DNA of 64,000 nucleotides from Primulina eburnea (Eukaryota; Streptophyta; Magnoliopsida; Lamiales; Gesneriaceae), in NCBI RefSeq assembly GCF_022965805.1, contig NC_133101.1:49122342-49186341 (forward strand), written 5' to 3'. The notes beneath the pieces are model-generated. The model was not told where the DNA came from. It made no database searches and saw only the letters and a program-made list of their open reading frames with translations. Positions 57,001 through 64,000 of this stretch are shown piece by piece (position 1 is the stretch's first letter; each line of letters opens with the position of its first letter). The translations under genes were made by a program, and so were the position numbers.

Positions 57001-58121
57001 CTGATATGGAAACAGAATAAACATTACTGACTATTTTAAAATATTATGTAAGAAGTAAAATATGGATTTTGTTTTTACGAATTGTCTCCCACTATTTTGA
57101 CATTTTCACCACCATCTGATAACAAACGGTAAATCCAATTTTCTTAGTGAGTACGAAAGGCCCAATTGCAAAATTATGATCCCGAATAATATCCGTCAAT
57201 CATAACTTCCAAAAGGTAAAACCCAATTACAACTCCTTGCAAACCTTACGTAATTTTGCCTCACATTTGAGAAGGGTCCAATATATATGATACCCTTTTT
57301 CTTCATGTGTCGAGCTCGGCCCATCAATGTTGAACCTTAATGGATGATCGTCATGAGATCCCACCAATAATATGAGCCGAAGTCATGAGAGTTCCACGTA
57401 GTTCACATCAAATATGTAAGTGGAAATCACAGATTTCCGGCGTTCAGGCCTCCTCAATACTATGAGTCAGACACTGACTACGGGTAGCGTTCATCATGCA
57501 AACACCGTTGATGGAAAGCAAGGAATTATTAAACTTTCTTTTAATTATCCTTTTATTTTGTTTGATTTAAATTTTGGATCATCCAAAACTGAGGGATTTT
57601 AATTTTAAAAATTTGTCTCATCATTAATTTTAAAACTTGTGCAATGTTTGTTTGTATGATTGTCATATTCATGTAACCTCTTGTTATTAATAATAACGCA
57701 CATACTGAATATTTATAATATATCACATACATCATAAATAATAAAAGATGATCGATAACCGAGAGTTAATTGATCCTGTACGAGCCACATATGGATCCAT
57801 GTCCATAATCTAGGTAAATGCACGGATTCAAATGCAATATTACATAAACTTCCATTATTTTACATGTATTCGATCTTTAAAACTCCTTCCGAGGATCGGG
57901 CCCACCGTCTTCAAATCTTGATCTCCCACTAATTCTAATATTTACATAAAATATCCATGGCACATTGGGATGCAAATTTAGGGGGTGGGAACTGACCATA
58001 AACCAAGGTCCATTTTTAATTATCAAATAATAAAAAAAACTGTAAAATATCCTAACATACAGCCTAGCACATTGGTCATGGCTCTCGATCATCCTTTTAA
58101 CATATAATATCATATACTATA
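57001..58121 (-). other. Leader region of copia copy 2
   Basis: Non-coding and collinear with 51000-52060 of copy 1, including the GATCCCGAATAATATCCGTCA block and AATAATATGAGC units. It ends abruptly at 58121. Confidence 0.7.
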
Positions 58122-58700
58122 TGTTGGAAACTTAATTTCGGTGGTTGACAAACTAAGAAATTAAATCTATTGAACTAACTGATCACGAACTTACAGTTGT
58201 CTAACTGAATTTTAATGCGCAGGTTATTTAAAGCAACTGAGACAAGCCGAATTGAATCTACTTTGTCAACTGACTGATCAGTTGAGATACTCAGTTGCGA
58301 GGTTACCCATCTACTTATCAGTTGATCATTCAGCTGAACACGTCATCAGTTGAAAAAGACATTTAACCGACAACAATACAAAGCAGACTGCAACTAGTAG
58401 TGGAACACCGCTTTTCAGAACTTGTAGTGTAAGATTGTCTGAAGTATAATGACGTGGCATTCAACGGATATAATGATTCAAATATTATTTAATATTACCG
58501 TTGGAGGAAAGCCTATAAATAGCAGAGAGAAGCAACTCAAGATAATCACGAAACTTTACAATCTGTTGCAATGAGTGAACTAGCAATCTTTCATACTGTT
58601 ACTCTGCTGAAATTCAAGCTCACGCTTATCATATATATTCATAGCTGTTAGGCTATCTTTCGAGCATTTTAGCACTTTGTTATTACTGTGAAACTGGATC
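58122..58700 (+). repeat. Copia-type LTR fragment
   Basis: Starts TGTTGGAAAC and carries a TATA box CTATAAATAG (58513-58522) with many CAGTTG/CAACTG words between 58170 and 58360, like the LTRs at 676-6170 but in the other orientation. It is cut by the gypsy element at 58701. The rest of the element is not in the window. The family assignment rests on ends and motif style only. Confidence 0.6.
58513..58522 (+). promoter_or_regulatory. TATA box of the copia-type LTR fragment
   Basis: CTATAAATAG, a strong match to the plant TATA consensus, about 390 bp into the LTR. Confidence 0.6.
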
Positions 58701-60411
58701 TGTAATATCCAAGCTTGGTGAACGGTACGGTTCAAGATTTCTTGTGTTTATGGACTATTTGGTTAAGTTTAAGTATAGTTTTGATGTTAAGGGTTGTGAT
58801 TTATGGTTTATAGTATTATTGGTTATACTTGTTATGTGGTTTTATTGTAGCGTCGTTGTGGTTTAATTCATGGTAATTTTTTTGTTGTGCCAATTGGTAT
58901 GAGGCCAATTGGAGTGGTTAGATAAGATATAGAGTTGCAACTTTCTCGTCGAGAGTGTTGTCAAATTATGAGGAGAAGCGACGTTGCGATTCGATTTTTA
59001 GTTGCAAAGTATATTGTTGGCTACAGAGGAGAGTGCACCCGCACTCCATTATGAAGTGAACCCACGGTGGTTGGACAGAAGCGATACCGCACCGCGGTCA
59101 AAGTGGCAGCGCACCCACGATGTTTGGGCAGAGCAGTTACCGCACCTGCGGTAGGAAGAGCAGCGCACCCGCGGTCGTCGCTTTTGGATTTTCGGAAGTT
59201 GTTCAGTAAGCCTAGCGCACCCGCGGTAAGAACAGTAGCGCACCTGGGGTCGTGGACAGTGAAGTCGTGTTTTCGAGATTTAAGTGATATAATAGAAGGT
59301 TTTGGCTCATTTCTCTCATTCTTGTCCTCACTTCTCGAAAATTCAGCTCAAGGGAGAGCTAGTGTTCTTATTCCCTTCTTTGATTTCTTTGATTCTAGTT
59401 TCTTGTTGCATTATTGAAGTGTGATCAAGCTTCTTTTGGGTTCAAGAAGCTAAGGTAAGCTTGTGGGTTTGGTTATTCTTTGGATTATGGTGTTGAGGAG
59501 AATTTGGGTTTGTTGATTGTGTGGCTTTATGGTATGGGTTTGTATTATTAAGTTATTGATGGTTAGTTATTGGTTTATTGTTGTAGGATTGTACCAAGAG
59601 TTTTGAATCAAGTGCTCCAAGTATAGTAAGTGGAATTCATTTCCTTGTGCTCACATGATAATATATGTATGATGTTTCAATGGTTTTAACATGTTATTCC
59701 CTTCCATTTGATTCATATTATGTATAAAAACACTTTGTTGTGTATTAGAGGCTTTTATATGTCTCAATTGTGTAAAAGGGAATACAAATGAAAAGAGTAT
59801 GCAAAGTTTTTGATTTAATGCCCAAAAGAGAGTTTAAATGATTTATTGGATTGATAGATACATAGTCAGAGATTGCATGTAATTAGTTGATCAACGACCA
59901 TAGACTTATATCCCAACAGAGTATCGATGGGATATAGGTACAGAGACAGAGATACTATTTAGATATCAATCCAACAGAGAAAAGAGAAATACCATCGTTA
60001 TTGTTATGTTATACTATGTTATTCATGTTTCAAGAGTTAGATGGTATTTAATGATTTCAAAGTCGTGTTTTACAGAGTATGATATGTACAGATTTTTATG
60101 TAAGAGTTCCACTTGCTGAGTTTTATACTCATTTCAGTTATTTCATGTGATGCAGATAAGAGTGACGAGCCAGGACGTTGATTGGAGCCGGGTTCATATG
60201 CATACAAGAGATGGAAGGAAGAAGATATTTTGCTAGCATTTTGACAAGATCAAAAATGATATTTTGTATTTTGATTCAACACTTATTTTATCATGTATAT
60301 ACTTTTGTTTGTAAATGTTTTATGTCAAGAAATTTTTAAATCCTTCTTCCCTCTAAGTAAAATTTTTAGTTTCCGTTGTGTTATTTTATAAAATCAGTCG
60401 AGGGTGTTACA
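58701..60411 (+). repeat. 5' LTR of the gypsy element
   Basis: 1711 bp. It contains eight or so degenerate GCACCCGCGGT motifs (59032-59251) followed by a weak TATA-like segment (GATATAATAGAAGG, 59286-59299). The short ORFs on both strands across the motif array are repeat artefacts. Confidence 0.88.
59032..59251. repeat. Array of degenerate GCACCCGCGGT motifs
   Basis: About eight copies, e.g. CCGCACCGCGGTC (59087), CCGCACCTGCGGT (59140), GCGCACCCGCGGTC (59163) and GCGCACCCGCGGT (59215), spaced 22-52 bp. The unit is the same as in the solo LTR at 17299-17388. Confidence 0.85.
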
Positions 60412-60416
60412 TTTAG

Positions 60417-60428
60417 TGGTATCAGAGC
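60417..60428 (+). other. Primer binding site (tRNA-iMet)
   Basis: TGGTATCAGAGC, 5 nt after the LTR. Confidence 0.92.
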
Positions 60429-60548
60429 AGCTTTCTTCGGACCAATGCATATGACTTCGTCTACTTTCAACAGTCCGGGTATGTCTTCTTCTACATTTAT
60501 TTATTGTTATCAGTTGATATGTATTATGTGAGCACATTATAAGATTTA

Positions 60549-61550
60549 ATGCCTCCTAAGAGGAAGGTTTCAGAGGGTGAGGATAGCTCCTCATCGAGAG
60601 TTGTCGACGAGTTCGGCAAGTTATTGAAAGAGCAAGCCAAGGTCCACAGTGAGCAGATTCAACAGTTGCTTCGTTTGCAAGGTTCAGGTCAAGGTGGAGG
60701 CCAAGTGAGAGACCAAGTGGTTCAAACAGTTGGGACTGATGCGATCTTTACTGCTTTTAAGAGGATGGATCCGCCTGAGTTTGCAGGAAGCACTGATCCA
60801 TTGGTGGTTGTAGAGTGGATCAAAGCACTTGAGGAGATATTTGATCATCTCAATTATGAAGACAAAGGCAGAGTTGGTTGTGCAGTATTCATGCTAGTCA
60901 AAGCTGCACTTATTTGGTGGAATGCTACCAAGGTAGGTGTTGATGTTCCGGCATCGAAGTGGCAAGATTTCACGGATCTTTTCTATGACAAGTACTTCCC
61001 AGATGCACTTCGAGCTGGGAAGGTGACTGAGTTTTTAGAGCTTCGTCAAGGAGGTATGAACGTTGACGAGTACATTTTGAAGTTCGAGGAGGGCTGTCTG
61101 TTTGCCCCGTATATTGCCTCCAATGACAAAGATAAGGGTGCTCATTTCATTAGAGGCCTTCGAGCAGAGATCAGGAGAGACATCAATATGCCTAAGGCGG
61201 TGACATATAAAGAGATTGTGGCTAAAGCCTTGTTAGCCGAGCAAGATGAGAAAGATACTGCCAGAGAGAGACAGGCGAGGCATCATGCTATTGCTCAAAG
61301 AGGTCAAGATTCGAGCCAAAGAGGAAAAGGTAGCTTTAAGGGGAAAGGCAAGATTGATCCGAGTTCTAAAGCACCGGCAGTTCTATTTGATCCAAAGAAG
61401 CCATTGTGTCCCAAGTGCAACAGGCATCATAGGGAGAGTGTAGATTTGGTAATCAAACTTGCTATCGATGTGGTACTGCAGGCCATATTGCCAAGGACCG
61501 TCCGAGAGGATCGAGTGAAGAGAAGGTACAGGGTCGCATCTTCACCATGA
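60549..61550 (+). pseudogene. Gypsy Gag, frameshifted near its zinc knuckle
   Basis: ATG at 60549 opens MPPKRKVSEGEDSSSSRVVD. The capsid-like domain follows: FKRMDPPEFAGSTDPLVVVE, KAALIWWNATKVGVD, FTDLFYDKYFPDALR, LRQGGMNVDEYILKF. Then comes a basic Arg/Gln/Lys/Gly stretch and CPKCNRHH. A frameshift near 61435 moves the zinc knuckle CYRCGTAGHIAKD to another frame, where its last Cys is Arg, so RNA binding would be impaired. The frame then continues to the TGA at 61548 with unrelated residues. Up to about codon 295 it is a good Gag. Confidence 0.88.
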
Positions 61551-61990
61551 CGAAGGAAGGTATAAACCATTATTCTTCTGTGATCTCTAGCACTATTTTA
61601 ATTTCAGGCTGAGTAGCTACGACATTGATTGATACAGGTGCTTCTCATTCTTTTATGTCTGAACTATTATTGAGATCTTTGGTTTAGTTCCTTCTATTCT
61701 TCCCCTCCAGTTTAATGTTGTATTGCCTTCTAGGGATGTGTTGTGCCAGACGTCTATTTTGTATGCGTGTTCTGTTCAAATTGATGAGCGAATGGTTTAT
61801 GCAGATTTGATTGTTATTCCGATGGTTGCATTTGATATTATACTTGGCATGGATTGGCTATCGACTTATCGTGCAGTGATTGATTGCGTTGCTAAGACGG
61901 TGAAATTTACAGATGATGGAAATAAGGAAGGTATGCTCGCCAGTGCAGGTACTTTGCTGGTCCTACATTTTATTTCTTGTCTTTAGGCTA
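61551..61990 (+). pseudogene. Gypsy aspartic protease
   Basis: TLIDTGASHSFMSELLL, with the active-site DTGA near 61633, follows a TGA. A TAG after LRSLV and a frameshift lead to the frame 61723-61986 with VYADLIVIPMVAFDIILGMD, whose LGMDWL is the second protease landmark. Stop codons make it inactive. Confidence 0.88.
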
Positions 61991-62900
61991 AGAAGTTGTT
62001 GTTTAGAGGTTGTGATGGGTTTTTGGCCTCAATTGTTGATATGGATAGAATTGTGAAGTTGAATATTGATGATTTTGATGTGGTAAGAGAGTTCCCTGAT
62101 GTATTTGAGGATGATGTGCCGGGTTTACCAACGGACAGAGATGTAGAGTTTGTGATTGATCTAGTCCCCAGAACGGTTCCTATTTCCAAGGCTTCGTACA
62201 GAATGACCCCTAAAGAGATGAAAGAATTGAAGACACAATTGAAAGATCTTTTGGATAAAGGTTTTATTTGGCTGAGTTCTTCGCCTTGGGGAGCTCCGGT
62301 TCTTTTCATCAAGAAGAAAGATGGGTCTTTGCGGCTTTGCATTGACTACACAGAAATCAACAAAGTGACGATCAAGAATAAATATCCGTTGCCACGGATA
62401 GACGACATTTTTTATCAACTGCAATGGGCTACAGTGTTTTCGAAGATTGATCTGCGATCTGGCTATTACCAGTTGAAAGTTAGGGAGTCAGATATCCCTA
62501 AGACGGCGTTCCGGACCAAGTACGATCATTATGAATTTCTTGTGATGTCGTTTGATCTGACTAATGTTCCTTCAGTCTTCATGGATCTTATGAACCGAGT
62601 GTTCAAGCAGTATTTGGATAGCTTTGTCATTGTTTTCACTGATGACATATTGATTTATTCCAAGACCAGAGAGCTTCATGCAGAGCACCTCAGAGTTGTT
62701 ATTCAATTGTTGAGAGAGAAGAGGTTGTATGCTAAGTTGAAGAAATGTGAGTTCTGGTTGGAGCAGATTTCTTCCTTAAGCCATGTTGTTTCGAAGGACG
62801 GTCTAGCTGTTAATCCAGTGAAAATAGAGGCGATACAGAAGTGGCCTATCCCTACCACGGCATCAGAGGTATGCAGTTTCTTGGTTTGGCGGGTTATTAT
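61991..62900 (+). pseudogene. Gypsy reverse transcriptase
   Basis: A frame from 61996 has [71 protein letters not shown], and the catalytic box as [11 protein letters not shown]. The two Asp are kept and the preceding Ile is Thr. Other unusual changes from the family wording are [12 protein letters not shown] for [11 protein letters not shown] and SLSHVVS for FLGH.VS. The frame breaks near 62870, so RNase H is in another frame. The domain is open throughout but carries several atypical residues. Confidence 0.9.
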
Positions 62901-63420
62901 AGTCATTTTATTTCCGATTTTCCAAGATTGCCTTGCCGTTAACCAATCTAACGAGGAAGACTGTGAATTTTTAGTGGTCCAATGATTGCCAAAGTGGATT
63001 TCAAGAGTTGAAAGATAGGTTGACGACAGCTCCGGTACTTGCATTGCCAAGTGGTTCAGAGGACTTTGTTTTCTATACCGATGCATCGAACAAGGGCCTC
63101 GGTGCAGTGCTGATGCAACGTGGAAAGGTTATAGCCTATGCTTCTCGTCAATTGACAGATTACGAGAAAATTTATCCTATGCATGATCTGGAACTGGCAG
63201 ATGTGGTTTTCGCCTTGAAAATCTGGATACATTATTTATATGGCGAAAAGTGTGAAATTTTTACGGACCACAAGAGTTTAAGGTATTTGTTTTCCCAGAA
63301 AGAACTCAATATGTGACAGAGACGGTGGTTAGAGCTTGTCAAAAACTATGATGTGACTATTAGTTATCACACAGGGAAGGCGAATGTTGTAGCGGATGCA
63401 TTGAGCCGTAAGTCGAGTTC
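62901..63420 (+). pseudogene. Gypsy RNase H
   Basis: The frame 63008-63316 has [40 protein letters not shown] and [18 protein letters not shown], with the catalytic acids present. A TGA follows at 63314-63316 where Arg is usual, after which the end of the domain (ISYHTGKANVVADALSRK) is in frame. Confidence 0.9.
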
Positions 63421-64000
63421 TTCTTTGAGTTCTATGATCCAGAAACCATTGTTGTTAGATTTGCAACGAGAGGAGATAGCTCTAGTAGTCCCGGGAACCA
63501 TTGCTTGTTTTTCAGCATTGATCATTCGGGCTACATTGACGGACAGAATCCGTAGAGAGCAAGCCAATGATGCACAGTTGACAGAGTTGAGAGCCAGAGC
63601 AGAAGAGAGAGGCAATTCAGAGTTTGGGATGAATAGAGATGGTTTGATGACATTCAAAGGCCGTATTTGCATTCCTATTGGTGATGATATTCGACGAGAC
63701 GTCTTGACAGAGGCACATACCGCGCCATACTCGATACATCCAGGTAGTACCAAGATGTATCAGGATCTTCGTAGACTCTATTGGTGGCCAGGTATGAAGA
63801 AGGATATTGCCATGTTTATTTCTCAGTGTATAACTTGTCAGCAGGTGAAAATCGAACACCAGAGACCTGCTGGGACATTGCAGTCATTGCCGATTCATCA
63901 ATGGAAATGAGAGCATATTACAATGGATTTCGTGGTTGGTCTTCCCAGAACGCAAAAGGGTTATAGCTCTATTTGGGTTATCGTTGATCGATTGACCAAG
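63421..64000 (+). pseudogene. Gypsy integrase, N-terminal part
   Basis: The zinc-binding domain reads AHTAPYSIHPGSTKMYQDLR, LYWWPGMKKDIAMFIS, CITCQQVKIEHQRPAG. A TGA at 63908 follows HQWK, and the core then begins in frame with [13 protein letters not shown] and IVDRLTK at the window edge. The catalytic second Asp and Glu and any chromodomain lie outside. Confidence 0.88.

Larger units (their letters stand above)
54601..58121 (-). mobile_element. Minus-strand Ty1/copia element, copy 2 (truncated)
   Basis: It is collinear with copy 1: leader (58121-about 57000), Gag remnants (about 57000-56400), protease/integrase (56400-55860), linker and RT (55800-54601). It is cut in RT by copy 1 and in the leader by the LTR fragment at 58122. 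It lacks both LTRs here. Frames are short and broken, and it is the older of the two copies. Confidence 0.83.
58701..64000 (+). mobile_element. Ty3/gypsy element, 3' end beyond the window
   Basis: 5' LTR (58701-60411), tRNA-iMet PBS, gag from 60549, protease, RT, RNase H and the zinc-binding start of integrase, in usual gypsy order, continuing past 64000. LTR ends (TGTAATATCC...GGTGTTACA), PBS and pol wording are chromovirus-like (Tekay or a close clade), but the chromodomain would lie outside the window. Several frameshifts and stops are present. It inserted in a copia-type LTR; the 5 bp before it are GGATC, and the matching right flank cannot be seen. Confidence 0.9.

Noticed and set aside
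59067..59417. 116-aa plus-strand ORF with an overlapping minus-strand ORF
   Set aside because: It runs through the GCACCCGCGGT array and TATA region of a gypsy LTR and is driven by the repeat composition.

Overview
This is a piece of a plant nuclear genome made almost wholly of LTR retrotransposons nested in one another. The evidence is Ty1/copia and Ty3/gypsy polyproteins of plant type, primer binding sites for plant initiator tRNA-Met (TGGTATCAGAGC), a plant Cassandra element with a 5S-like block in its LTRs, and long AT-rich spacers. I see no host protein gene, rRNA array or tRNA gene. The extra ORF behind the copia pol at 14440-18576 resembles, from memory, proteins predicted in large numbers in Lamiales (Gesneriaceae) genomes. 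An asterid, possibly Lamiales, source is therefore plausible but not proven.

Left part (1-26175). A decayed minus-strand gypsy gag piece (1-592) is followed by a minus-strand non-coding element with three LTRs and two internal domains in tandem (676-6170). An Athila/Tat-type gypsy element starts at 6171. Its 5' LTR is split by a 12.7-kb Sirevirus-like copia element (6956-19689), and its decayed gag, protease, RT, RNase H and integrase run from 20650 to 25844. The copia element carries pol, a possible antisense mini-gene, and a long extra ORF that is itself cut by a solo gypsy LTR (17118-18436, duplicated target CCGCT).

Middle part (26176-58121), a stack five insertions deep. An old minus-strand copia (54601-58121) was hit by a related minus-strand copia (26951-54600). 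That copia received a 2.8-kb solo LTR (27955-30776, target CAAAC) and a large non-coding minus-strand LTR element, a LARD (31526-49494, target TCAAA). One LARD LTR received a Cassandra TRIM element with 398-bp LTRs (33940-43261, target CCTTT). A chromodomain gypsy element (34234-42684, target GGTGA) then landed inside the 5S-like internal promoter of the Cassandra 5' LTR.

Right part (58122-64000). A plus-strand copia-type LTR fragment is cut by a gypsy element that starts at 58701 and runs off the window within its integrase.

Three gypsy LTR families carry arrays of short, CpG-rich, nearly palindromic motifs just upstream of a TATA-like box: GCGCATATGCGC in the chromovirus, and GCACCCGCGGT in both the solo LTR at 17118 and the element at 58701. 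These two latter LTRs seem to belong to different lineages. With the 5S-bearing Cassandra, the antisense mini-gene and the extra copia ORF, these arrays are the parts most worth further work. All coding regions are broken to some degree except the copia RT/RNase H frame. LTR divergences and domain limits given here are by-eye estimates.
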